A stretch of DNA of 64,000 nucleotides from Batillaria attramentaria (lineage: Eukaryota > Mollusca > Gastropoda > Batillariidae), in contig JACVVK020000290.1 of the NCBI GenBank assembly GCA_018292915.2, positions 623,001-687,000 on the forward strand, written 5' to 3'. Position 1 is the first letter of the stretch; each line of letters starts with the position of its first letter. The translations under genes were made by a program, and so were the position numbers. The notes under the pieces are model-generated. The model saw only the letters and a program-made list of their open reading frames with translations, was not told the origin of the DNA and searched no databases. Shown in pieces: positions 1 through 11,020 of the stretch.

Positions 1-638
1 CGAATTAGACTAATTATCGATTGGCTGATCTTGATGCGTCAAGCTGACCACAGTAACTTCCTGTGCAGTTGGCTGGTCAACTTGGTTCGTCAAATTTTCT
101 TTAACTTTGCTTCATCGCTGTCGGGTAGTGCCCCATGATCTGACTGAATCTATGTTTGTGTTGACTGTCATAGACGCTGTCGTGGTTTGGACTTGTCTTC
201 TGTGGTGACACCTGGGTAGTACATGTCGATCTATGTCAAACCACATCAAACCGAAAATAAGAACAGTAGCCTAGACTGGGTGCTGATGCAGAATTTTGAT
301 TCGCCGGCAAGTAAGACGCCCATTTCTCTGACCCGATTCTTTCTCCGATGTACATCAGTTGGCCAACCTTTTATGCCACACGACAGCAAAGTACATATGA
401 CAAAAGAGATGTGCCTATCCTTGACATTGATAAGAAAGGATAACATACCACGTACTGCTTAGTTCTCAAACCCGTGCTGGGAAACTTTATTTGGAGTGGT
501 GTCTCTCTGTGTGGCCACATGCTGTAGAACGCTCTCTCTTGGCTGTAATTATGGTACAATTTAAGATTGAAGCAGGCTCAGGGACTAAATCTGCATCTAG
601 GAAATAGTGTGATGACTGTTTCCTTTTCTGTGTTTCAG
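1..638. other. Unassigned sequence upstream of adaptor
   Basis: No ORF with coding character, no repeat unit and no convincing promoter element was seen. It is most likely the intron or flank upstream of the first recognised exon. Confidence 0.4.
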
Positions 639-782
639 ATGTGACTTTGAAGATGCCGTCATGTCCTCAGATCCCCTGTAAAGACAGTTGAGTGGAAGTG
701 GACAAAATTGGTTCAGTCATGTCGCAGGGACAAGAAAGAGATCTGCAGGTGGATGCAGTCCCACTGTCACCAAACAGTTCTG
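639..782 (+). other. First recognised exon with start codon and 5' leader
   Basis: A pyrimidine-rich tract and TTTCAG precede 639, and a GTGAGT donor follows 782. The exon carries 80 nt of leader, a 12-codon upstream ORF (653-691) ending 27 nt before the main ATG, and codons 1-21 plus one base. The exon is therefore preceded by at least one untranslated exon, which may lie at 1-638 or outside the window. Confidence 0.65.
653..691 (+). promoter_or_regulatory. Upstream ORF in adaptor 5' leader
   Basis: ATG at 653 opens a 12-codon ORF with TGA at 689-691, 27 nt upstream of the main ATG at 719. Such uORFs often reduce translation of the main frame. The effect is not testable from sequence alone. 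Confidence 0.4.
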
Positions 783-3700
783 GTGAGTTTTCTTTTTCAG
801 TGACCCAGCTACGTCCAGCATTTCAAAAATGCTACAGAGCATTTGAAAACTACTTATTATGCTGGTTGAAGGCTATCATGATAATGTGTTTGTTTGTTTA
901 TTTATTTGTCAGGGCTTACAATCTTCCACCTTTTGGTGAATTTCCACATTTGGCAAAGTGTTTTCTCCAAAAGTGTGTTTTCTCCTCTGAAGCATATAAA
1001 ATCGTACAAAAATCATAAATTGCACAGATTTTGGTCTAATTCTAAAAGTTTCCTCCAAACAAAAGTGTGTTATCCTCTGAAGCACTTAAAATCATACCAG
1101 AATGCACCAAATTGCACAAATTTTAGTCAAAAAAAAACCCAAACAAACTGGGGGAGCATGCTCCTGACATGTCTGCAACACTCACCAAATGCTACACACT
1201 TTTCCTCCATTTGGATCACGGACCATTTTAAGCCCTGATTTGTTTTGGAAAAGTGTTTTGTGGCCTTTGCGTCTGTGTGTGCAGTGGGTTTTTAGAATAC
1301 AATTTGAGGTAACTTACTTAGACGCAGAATTGCAATCCAGCCTCTTGCATTCCCACTCTGACCTAGCCTTCCTTCTCTTCTCTGTCACTGTCAATTCTTA
1401 AATGTCCACCTCAATTCTTCTGCTGGCCTCACTGCATTTCCTGATGGCGGCAATAAAGTCAAACTCACATAGTTGACACCCCCATCTTCACTCTCATAAG
1501 CTGAAGCCACCCAGCTTGAAAATGTCTCTTCTGATCGTCTTTTGAACTAGCAGGCACGGATTCTGAGTCGAGGTCAGTAGGTGCTGCAGCTGACAAATCG
1601 GAAACCGAAGCACTTTCACTGAAACTTTCCGACTCACCACTTACTTTTGTCACATTTCGTGAAAGAGAAAAGTGTCCTCAGACCTTCAGTCGGTTTTAGC
1701 TTTTTCTTTGGGGCCATGTTTGATTTTCAGTGCTTCATTCAACACACATGGCGACTTCAGATCAAAACTTTGGGGAAAAAGATTTCTGAGAACTTAGTAG
1801 AACGAGGCTTCTCATTGGCCGAAAGGCATACAGCTGAAGCAGTCACTGTTGAGCATGCTTGCTGTACAGTTCTGTGTGCGTGTTTCCTTTCATTATTTCA
1901 AGACTACATACTTGTTTGCTACATTATAAGTACTTTACAGAGTATGTGTTGTAGGACACGACAAGGCCTAGTTCGTTTCTGAGTTTGTTTTATGTGTCAG
2001 CTGAACTCAGGTCACATTCCGTTAGTTGCGAACTATAATGTAGGCTGGCATGCTTGTGTGTGAAAACGATGCCCTTCATGACCCGGGACATAAGCGATGG
2101 GTCATTTTTACACTTGATGTGCCAGTTGGTGCAGGGCGCGTACCAAAAATAAACCCTGCATCTTTAAAACAATTTGCCTTCATAGTCTTCATGGGTCATT
2201 AGTCATTACTATTTTTCTTGGTGTGTATTTTGAGGGTACGAACTTTTTTATGCTTGTAATTACTGACACTCTGTTGGGGACATGTTTTTGTTTGCGATAA
2301 ATGATTAATTTGTTTTGTTTGATTCATGATTCATTAGCCATGTGTAGTTGTGATTTGTCAGTCATATTTCACCAGCAATATCACCACATAATGGTTGCTT
2401 CAATAGGAATGAGAAAGACAGGGCAGGTGATTTATCTGTGGGCAAGTAGATGCCTTTTAGGACCATTGTGCTGGGCTTGGTATCTGTGTTGGACATCGGT
2501 CATTGACAAATTCATTTTCAGATTGTCTGATTACTAGGCAGACATACGTCCTATCATTTTTGTATCACAGTGGACCATACTCAGGACAAACATCCTATAC
2601 TTTTATGGTCAGCCAGGAATTTGTTCTATTATCGCTTTCACAGATATGAAGCTCTGTTTGTGCGAACACTAAATCCTGTATCCTCGATTTCAGATCGGGC
2701 ATTGTCAGGACTGGTGCCTTTAAAAGATGTGGTTTTGTTTTGTTCTTTTCTGCAGGCCTTTCGAGTGCAGAACCTGCCATTCAGATGTCACAGGCCGGTG
2801 TCGCATTCTCACGGAATGTTGGTGCAAGTTCAAGGCCAGGATCAACAGCTGCTCCACAGTCAGCCTCCGGTCAGCAGTGTGGCAGCTCTTCTCAGTCTCA
2901 GGCATCCGACAGTGGTGTGCAGGCACCAGTGAGCGATCTATCCAGTCAGGCATTAGCAGAGGAGGCATCGTCTCAGCTTGATCACAGACCCGCTAAACAA
3001 GAGCTGCCGTCTGACACACTGCCGGCTGGGATAACACCACATGTTCCGATCCCCAGAAGACAGTCAGATGAAAGTTCAGATTCTTTGAGGGAGGATGTAC
3101 TGAAAGGAGTTAACAAGGCAGTGAGTCAACGGCTGGGGGACTCGATATGTCCTGACTCCGGCTTTAAATCACTGACAGTTTCATCCTTGCCAAGTTCAGC
3201 ATCTTCGAGTGGTGTCACAGATGAAGATATTGAAAAGTACAGAAATAAATTTCCTCCAGATCTCAAAACAGATTACTATGATGCTATGATAATCTACATG
3301 AAAGATTATGATGAGTTAGAAGTCGAGCAGTTCTTGAAACGTGTGCGGACTGAAGTGCTTTTAAATAAGACAATCAAGCCAAAGGTCATACTGTTTGATG
3401 AGATTTTTCCAAACGCTGGCATGAACCCGATCGCACAGCTAGATGAGAGCTTGAAATTCTGCACCTACGTCTTTCTCTATGTCACAAAGAGTTTCTGCGA
3501 GGATGGATGGACAGAATTTTCCAGCCAGACCTGTCTGATGGATGCCATCTTGACCCCGGACAAGAAGTGGTCGGTTGTCCCCATCTTCACTGAACCTAAG
3601 AGGAGACCAACGTACAGGGTGCCACCGAGCGTACGGTCCCTGAAGGGCATTCAGTATTGGAGTGTAGACAAGTTCTATGCAGACTCACTGAGAAAGCTTT

Positions 3701-6700
3701 TGGAAGATAAGCTGGACGTGAGGCTGAAACGAGAAGCTGAGCAGAAGCATCAGAGGATTCTGTGGATTATACACAAGAGGACTGAAGAGGAATTTGAGGA
3801 AAAGAAAAAAGAACAAGAAGTACTGTTCAAAAGACGGGAGGAGGAATTGAAGAAAAAGATGCAGGATATGGCAATGAAAGAGAGCGAAAGGCGCCATGCA
3901 CAAAGAATCTGCCTTCCAAGCAAGGACGAGTTTCAGAAACTTACGAGAGAGTATGCACCACAACAGTCAGTGAGTGATGACTACATGAAGGATTTGCTGG
4001 CTCGTCACGCCAGCATGCCCAGTTATACTGGTTCTTCCAGCATGCACCTCTCCACATCTTCCTCTGAACCATCCAAACTTTCAGAGCTTGCCAAATCACT
4101 TGACCCTGCAGATCCATCTTACCGCTTGAGTCCCTGTGATCCTGCAGGAGGGCATTATGGCAGATACCCACCAGGGCCAGGCTACTCTGGATACCACCCC
4201 GGGTATCACTTTGCACATGATCTTGGCACAATGCATGGTATTCACCAGCACCCATCAGATCCTGGACTTTCCTCCAGTCACGGCCCTCATCACTCAGGTT
4301 ATGGTGGTGTGCATGGCTCACCAGTCTCTGGTTATGGCAGTATGCTTGGTTACCATGACCCACATGGACACCCCACCAGCCAGATCCTCCACCGATATCC
4401 ACTGGGTCAGGCGGGTCGAGGGGACAGCATGCCGCCAGCTTGGGCACCTCTCTCGACCGGTTCTTACCATGGACCTCACTCTACCAGTCCTGGTCAGTCT
4501 TGGTCAGCGCACCAGAATAGGTTCACCAGCGTGCCAGGCACTAGTCCTGGGGGTGGCTATCCTCGTCAAGGTGGACAGGGGACCGGTCAGTTAGGACCGA
4601 AAGTTGTCCGCAGCGGAAACCTTCACGGTCCTGGTGGTGACTTTACAAACGTTCAGTGCAGCAGTCCTGACGAGGGTGGTGGTGAAGTCGGAAACGAAAA
4701 GGGCTCTTCCCCTCTGGCTGGTCTAGCCTTTCCGAACCAGGGTCGAGCAGAAGAGTTTTCAGAGGCTCGTGCGGCAGGGAGTCAGAGCGGCAGATCTCTT
4801 GGTGGCCAAAAAAGTCATCAAACTGAACTTGATAAGGAAGGAGGCCCCCACAGTTTGCCGGCTGACGTAAATCAAAGTGAGGGACTCCATCAGAATCAAG
4901 ACAACATCTCCGTGTCAAAAATGAAGCCAGGTTTTGGCTCTCTTCCATCACAGCTGAACACATCCTCACATCAGCCTCCCACAGCCCCAGCGGAAAGTGC
5001 CAGGCTAGTTGGCAGTGGTGTATCTGGCTCCAGTACAAAGACTGCGGACACATCCAGTCAAGAAGAGCTGGCTTTTGCAAAGGACGAGTCCTTGCCACCA
5101 AAGGATGATCTTGAGGAGGACCAGCCTCCGTCGTATGAATCGAGTCCATCGTACGCTGTTGGTGACGTTCCGTACGATCCCAGACACTTGCAGTACACGG
5201 AGGTGAAAGGCACTGGCAGGCGTCTCGTGTCAGGAGGTGTAGCTGAACATGTTATGTACACGCATGGTGCAGGGCATCACTCTGACTCCAGGACAATGGC
5301 CTCACAGGACGTCCGGGGTGGGTATACCCATCGTCATGACCCCCATGAGTATGAGTACCCTCGAGGCGGGTATAACCGTCACAGCCCCCACAGGTATGAG
5401 GATGCTCAGGGTGCTTATACCCACAATCGCAGTCCCCCAAGGTATGGGTATGAATATACTCGAATGCCTAACCAGCCTTATCATGGATTGCCTGCCCATG
5501 GAGCTTACATGCCGAGACCAGGCTATCTGCCGTACATGCCCACTCCAATGCCATATCACCCTTACTATGGACCCTCCCCTCCTCTGTTTGCCCCACCCCC
5601 ACCACAGCCTGTCTACCCTGAACAGCCACAGCCGCAGGTCCATATCCACCAGCACTATCATGATGGCGAGCATGATCGAGAGCGTGAGCGTGGTCGTCCG
5701 CCCCAAAACATCAACATCGGAAAAGTGGAAAATGTGATGATGGGAGAAAACATCGCCTATAATGTGGAGAAATCCAGAAAGAAAAGGTCACAGATTTCTG
5801 TGGCACCCCCGGAGTTTGAAGATGAGGCACCAGAATTGTACTTGCGGGAGCCAGGCAGTGAACAGCACCTTCCTGGGTGAGTAGCCATAGTCGTGGTCTG
5901 TAGCTCTAGATTGCTACACACAACATACCACACATGGGGATTCCCCCTTTTCCAGTTCTCCTCTCCTCCCACATCTTTTTTCCAGTATTGTAGTTTGTAT
6001 AGTAGTGTGAGATGTCATGGTAACTCAAGCTTGCTAAAAGAACAAAAAAGAAGAAGAAGCAGAAAAAAAGCAGTTAAATTATGAGAAAAGACAATGCATT
6101 TACTGAGCTTCCATCGCAGTTTTCTAATTGTACATAGACTTAATCGAGCGGGGAAAAATCGGTTGCTTATCTTGGTATGGATTTTGTTAAAAGGGAACAG
6201 AAAATGCCTCTCCTCAATTACTGTGAATGTTCAGCAAATTACTGATTTGTGCAGAGGAGACATGAGAGGAAAGTCATCTTCAGTAGCTGATCCGGGGCTT
6301 CATAGCCATGGGAACTAGGATAAGACAAATGTCTTGGCTGACTCAAAAGTACAGGACAGTTGTCCTGAATCATGGCAACAGTGGTCAGGCTAGGGAATTT
6401 TCAGCCAAATTTTCTATCCTTTCAGCAAAAAAAAAAAATGGAAGTTTCAACCGAAGAACAGGAAGGAGGGGGGAAAAGGTTGCACACACAGTAATATATC
6501 ATGATGAATGTTATGCCATATGGAACAGTCTAACTTGATGTGCATGTCAGTACTAAGGCAGTAGTCTACTTTCGGGTGCCAGGAGAGGGCACTGAATGCC
6601 TTGGAAAAAATTGGCTAAAATGTGTTTTCTTAAGGAGAGTGCAGCAGAGTGAAGCCCATGCACCCCAACCTGGGTTTCAGTCTTCTTTTTTTTTCCCTGA

Positions 6701-8932
6701 ACAATTCCCTGACTTGAGTGGCGCAGAAATTATAATATATATATATATGTATGTCCATGTTGGTGAGAAAGTAATAATAATAATAATGATGAGTATTGCA
6801 TAGGCGCTTTACCCATTTTCGTGAATTGGCTCAAAGCGCCACGAACTGAACCCAACATGCACGCTCACGTGAATCACACGCATTCTCTCACACACATTAC
6901 AATCACGTGGTGCGAAGGGTCAGCTCAGCTATTTAAATTTCGGAATTCAGAATTGCATTTATTTGTCAAATTTGGTGGGCTGAACATTTCATGGCATGTT
7001 TAAAAATTGAATCACTCAATGGCCGATGTCAGGCGCGAATATGAAGCCGTGTGGTATTTAATTGGTACATGTTGTATTTAAGGTATGCTGTGTGTTACAG
7101 ATGAAATATGCTTGTTTCAGCGGTCAAGAGATGGAAGAGTCAATAGAAATGGTGCCTCGGGGAGGGTCATCCCCACATACCCTCCAAAATCCTGGTTCTC
7201 GGCTCACAGAAATGGTCACTCCGGATCAGAGTCGTATTTTGTCTACTGCCTGTCCTTCAAATGGTATGACAGTGGCAGTTTCTTGTTTTCATTCATTTCA
7301 TTTTCACCTAGGTATTGGGAGAATCATTTGTGCTCAACGCGTGCATTGGGGAAAAGGTTCAACGATGGGTGTGTAGATGCAAGTGGATCCTGCAGTAAAA
7401 GTAGTGATGTGTGAATACCCGTGATATATCATAAGTGGAGACAGAACTATGATGAAGAGAATGACACATCTAGTTTAGAGTGATGCATGGCCAAGATTTA
7501 ACTTTTTACATCACTATATGTGAATTCTCTCTTTTTTTGTACATATTTTTTTAAATCTCCAAGCCATTTACTGCATTGCATATAATTTTTTTTTTTAAAA
7601 GACAAAATGTTTGTCTTACACTTTGTATTTTATTTTAGGCAGTACACACAATGTGTTTTTCTTTGATGATCCAAACAGCTATTGTCATCTGTTTTTCTTT
7701 TGTACAGCTCAGCTACCAGAACCCCCACAGTCAAACCAGTATGGTTACCGTGATCTACCCACAGTGAGTGGTCTGCACCAGCCAGAACCACCCACCCTAC
7801 CTTCCGGCACCACAGCCTTGGTGCGTCCAGTTGGTCGAGCTGCACCCATGGTACAGTCCCAGTGGAGACAGAACTATGATGAAGAGAATGATACAGACCC
7901 CAAGCAGTTTGCCCGTGACAATGACAGACGACAGGCCGGTGGGGACAATGAGGAAACCTTTGCTAAAAGTGAGTAGATCTACACATGTTTTTGCATGTTT
8001 GGCTTTTGGGTTCTGTTTTTGTAGGGTATGGTTGGTTTAGCCTGTGTACACGTGGTGAAAGGACTGCAGAATTTTATGGTTGGCTGATACTGACTGCACC
8101 CTGTTTTTCTACCACCTTGATGTCTGGTCTCTGTTGCACAGACCTGTCTCACCCACCACAACACACACTTTTAAGATGGTCAATATGATTATATCAGAGA
8201 GGGAAAGAACCTCCTTGTCCCAACGTACGTAAGTCAGTTTGACTGGCTACCCTTTTCTCTGGAATCATGAAATGAGCTTGACCTCATGAAAGGTCTAGGT
8301 GTAATCACTCGTTGTATTAAACTTTACCGCAAATGAACACAGACAGAGAGGAAAATTTATACAGACTTATGAAAGGTTGATGTCATCTACACCAAATGGA
8401 GGATTTCCTTACACGAAATCAGATTGCTTACATGCCAAGTCAGTATGCAGTGATATTGCCTGCAGGTTGTTGTGTGTGGAGGAAAAGCCAAGTTTGCCTC
8501 TTGATTTTTTAAATATATATATATATATTTTTTTTTTAATCCCTTTTGGGAAATTTCAGCAGCGTGTTGCCACTGTTCAGCTCCACCCAATATCTATCCT
8601 TTTTAAAAAAATATTGTGGGGGGACGGAAATCCGGGTAATCCAGGGAGAAACTCCCAATGAGCAGCCCGGTAGTTAGGAAAAAAACGGTAGCACATATCA
8701 CAGACTCGACCTGGCTCGAACCCACACTTCACCCTGACAGCAGTAGTGCAGTGGCTAAGTCCGACACACTACCTATTGCACAGGTTTGCAGGAAGTGCAT
8801 AGTCTGCCCTTTTGGGTTGTTCCCTTGCTATTTTGGCACTGGCAGACAATAACAAATTTCCCTAGTTTCAGTTTTGCTTTTTCAGATTTCTGTTCATCTT
8901 TTTTTCTTTTTTTTTCAGCTGCTCCTATTTGA
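719..8932 (+). CDS. TRIF/TICAM-like TIR-domain adaptor, 5 coding exons
   Basis: Coding exons are 719-782, 2756-5876, 7121-7263, 7708-7968 and 8919-8932. All use GT-AG sites with matching phases, and the joined CDS is 1201 codons (1200 residues plus TGA). ATG 719 is chosen because an in-frame TGA lies at 689-691. Order: short leader (1-21), Ser/Gln-rich segment, TIR domain (about 194-340), charged coiled coil (about 360-410), Gly/His/Pro/Tyr-rich low-complexity region (about 450-1000), RHIM-like motif (1007-1023), then a basic patch and a hydrophilic tail. TIR adaptors relay Toll-like receptor signals in the cytosol. TIR plus a C-terminal RHIM is the vertebrate TRIF layout, hence the call. The protein has no signal peptide or membrane segment. 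Orthology to TRIF is inferred from architecture only; it could be a lineage-specific TIR protein. 5' UTR exons upstream of 639 were not identified. Confidence 0.85.
910..1237 (-). mobile_element. MITE of the CAGGGCTT family, copy 1
   Basis: The 328-bp element starts CAGGGCTTACAATCTTCC and ends CATTTTAAGCCCTG, so the termini are inverted. It is flanked by ATTTGT on both sides (904-909 and 1238-1243). It lies in adaptor intron 1. Related copies are at 38293-38962 and 44207-44578, with a 3' fragment near 26290-26322. CAGGG termini are common in hAT-type elements, but an 8-bp duplication is not evident. Confidence 0.65.
2472..2644 (+). repeat. Interspersed repeat shared with 28626-28827
   Basis: The segment running from GGGCTTGGTATCTGTGTTGG through AGCCAGGAATTTGTTC to CACAGATA aligns along its length with 28626-28827, with scattered substitutions. 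The second copy has CAGGGCTT and AAACCCTG ends, suggesting an inverted-terminus element. It is in intron 1 of the adaptor. Confidence 0.55.
3271..3715 (+). other. TIR domain of the adaptor
   Basis: Residues about 194-340 fit a TIR fold. The first strand is DYYDAMIIYM, followed by an acidic helix with VEQFLKRVRTEVL. A second strand, KVILFDEIFPNAGMNPIAQL, occupies the BB-loop position. The central strand is TYVFLYVTKSF, then a Trp-containing helix (GWTEFSSQTCLMDAI), SVVPIF, and a terminal box with YWSVDKFY. The spacing of LLL/TxxF, W..F...T.LM and SV.P resembles the TICAM1/TICAM2 subgroup more than MyD88. The RDxxPG BB-loop signature of MyD88-type TIRs is absent. No NADase-type catalytic Glu can be assigned with confidence. 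Confidence 0.85.
5710..5760 (+). other. RHIM-like amyloid motif
   Basis: Residues 1007-1023 read INIGKVENVMMGENIAY. This is a hydrophobic strand, Gly, short polar linker, then a second strand with Met-Gly and Asn. RHIM cores have the form (I/V)Q(I/V)GxxNxM. Here Gln is replaced by Asn and the Gly-to-Asn spacing is one longer, closer to the divergent 'cryptic' RHIMs described in insect IMD-pathway proteins. It sits between a His/Arg-rich spacer and a KSRKKR basic patch. Location near the C-terminus matches TRIF. Function is inferred. Confidence 0.5.
5877..7120 (+). other. Adaptor intron 3
   Basis: The donor is GTGAGT and the acceptor TTGTTTCAG. The intron includes a 3' SINE-A fragment on the minus strand (6768-6985). 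If retained, translation stops after two bases of intron at TGA 5878-5880, just after the RHIM-like motif and basic patch. Confidence 0.7.
6768..6985 (-). mobile_element. SINE-A, truncated copy
   Basis: It shares with 55665-56070 an (ATT)n-like end, then GCGCTTT...TTGGCTCAAAGCGCC, the TCACGTGAATCACACGCA block and CTATTTAAATTTCGGAATT. The tRNA-like head present in the longer copies is missing here. Confidence 0.75.
7434..7464 (+). repeat. 31-bp exact copy of adaptor exon sequence in intron 4
   Basis: 7434-7464 is identical to 7861-7891, which lies inside the fourth coding exon and encodes part of the WRQNYDEEN stretch. Flanking bases differ. It looks like a small duplication relic. Confidence 0.85.
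8540..8772 (-). mobile_element. SINE-B copy
   Basis: On the minus strand it carries a box B-like GGGTTCGAGCC, then GGTCGAG and TGTGATATG, an AAGGATAGATATTGGGTGG block, and a 3' end with AATTTCCCAAAAGGGATT. It matches the copies at 38485-38797 and 45137-45410. It lies in the last intron of the adaptor. Confidence 0.75.
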
Positions 8933-9303
8933 TCCCAGCACAGCACATCTGGAAAAGACCTGGGGTGCATGCACCATGTTGGAGAGGCGTCAGCTGTCAA
9001 ACATCACTACATGTTCAGTCATTAATATATATATATATTTTAGATTGATAAATCTTTGATTCCGGGGAAATGGAGCATGTTTCTGCACTGGACTTTTCCA
9101 CTGCATGGCGTCTCAGAAACTGTTCGCCTTGTGCTGGATAAACGTCTGTCAGCTGGCAAAAATTCTGTGACCTGTGTCTGCCTACCAAGTGACTGATGTC
9201 TGGCTTCCTAGCTCAACGGTGTTTGTGATGTCACCTACCAGTGCACTTCATACTCAGTGAAGTTCAGAGTTCAGATGAAAGTCTTGGACTGTTGTAACTC
9301 AAG

Positions 9304-9304
<1 letters not shown>

Positions 9305-9364
<60 letters not shown>
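9305..9364. repeat. (TG)n microsatellite
   Basis: About 30 uninterrupted TG units in the likely adaptor 3' UTR. Confidence 0.98.
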
Positions 9365-9366
<2 letters not shown>

Positions 9367-10401
9367 GTGGTTTTCATGTAGTTTTAGAGTTGTGACTCTT
9401 AAGGTGGCAAGTGGCTAGACACTGCCAAACACCAGGTTTTGTTTGTTAGGGGGAAAGTTGCTGTAAACATATGTATGAATAGTGTCCTCTCACTAATCTC
9501 AGATTGTGCTTCAAGTTAAATCATTAGTGCTGTGTTGCAACTTGCATAGCTTACAGTAATACAGCACAGTATCAGTGAAATGTATACAGTGTACTTGGAG
9601 GTTTTCATGGAAAAAGAATTTTACCTCTTTTGGTGTGGTGTCATTATCATCTCACTGTAGAAAAATGAACGAGAATAGAAATTAAAGGACAGGACATGAA
9701 ATGACATGACATGAAATTTGAGGTGGGAAAGTTTGCAAAAATCAAGTACCTATACAGACACTGTACAAGACTATGGAAAAGCAGAACACTGACTTCAAAC
9801 CATCTTTATAATAATTTGAGTTACTGTACTTACCATTGAATAAGTTTTACCAGCATTAGATATATGAATGTACTGTTTTACCATACCCAATTCTGTGACA
9901 TTTACATGATATAAGACTCCTTTTTTTTTTTCATACATGTACTTGAAATGGATGAAAGGCTTCAATTTTTTTTAAAGGTTGTATCTTGCAGTGTGGCCTT
10001 TAAAGTGGTAAGTGGTAATGTAAATTTGTACTTTGAATTATTTTCTAGATGTGTTGTAGACTCTTGTAAAATCCATTGACAACTAGAGACAAACATGGAA
10101 CATTTTTGCACATTTTTATATGTAATGAGATGTGACATTTTGGCACCATATTCAGTCGCTAGAAAATCAGATGTGTAGATGTCACTTTTGTATCTTTGTT
10201 TTCATTTTATTGGCAAAGAAGAATGAAGTCAATCACCATGTGTAGTTAGCATGGCATGCTGTAAGGTTTGATACAGCATAAAGGCATGACATGTAGTCGT
10301 GCATTTTACCTATATAATGCATTCTTACAAAATGCATGTTTGTGATGTACCAATTGACACCTAATTATGTTAAGAAACGTTCTTTTTAGGTGGATGTAAA
10401 A

Positions 10402-10402
<1 letters not shown>

Positions 10403-10449
<47 letters not shown>
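10403..10449. repeat. (TG)n microsatellite
   Basis: About 23 TG units. Confidence 0.98.
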
Positions 10450-10450
<1 letters not shown>

Positions 10451-10842
10451 GACAGAACTTTATACTTCAGGTGCTTTCTCTTCAATCTTCTCAACCAATG
10501 ACTGATTCTCCTGTGATATCACGTGATATTCACTTCATAATTATGCGTATACATGGTATAGTGACACTGTTGATTTTGAGGGGAAGTTGAATGCTGTCAA
10601 GTGTTTGTGGATGTTTTGTGTATGGCTCAGTAGTAGAGGGATTCACATTTCTCTATGAACAGTTTGACTGCAACCCTTTGTCAAATGCGGCACTGTGGTG
10701 TCAGCTTTGACGTGATGTGATGTTTAAAGAATCAAGCATTTAATTTTAAAATACAAAAACTGAAACGTGAAGTCACTTTAAAATGAGCAGGGGAACAGTC
10801 AGTACTGACAAGAAACATAAGTTGGCAGCAAATTTGATTCAA

Positions 10843-11020
10843 GTCAAGTTTAGTTTATTGAATGGCCAAAGACCTACATCAAGGGGCTGAGCATAACCTG
10901 CAAAATAAAGTTGAAAACAATTATGACACGGACTCAATCACAAATATAGTGCCAAGATTAAACTAACTAAATGGAATTTCCCTCATACGGAGGGCATGAA
11001 GTAAAAAAAAAAAAAAAAAA
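10843..11020 (+). mobile_element. Retroposed fragment with poly(A) and target-site duplication
   Basis: The segment ends in about 18 A and is flanked by the direct repeat AAATTTGATTCAA (10830-10842 and 11018-11030, the second copy merging with the A tail). It contains an AATAAA. No tRNA-like promoter was seen, so it is a 5'-truncated LINE/SINE 3' end. Confidence 0.75.
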
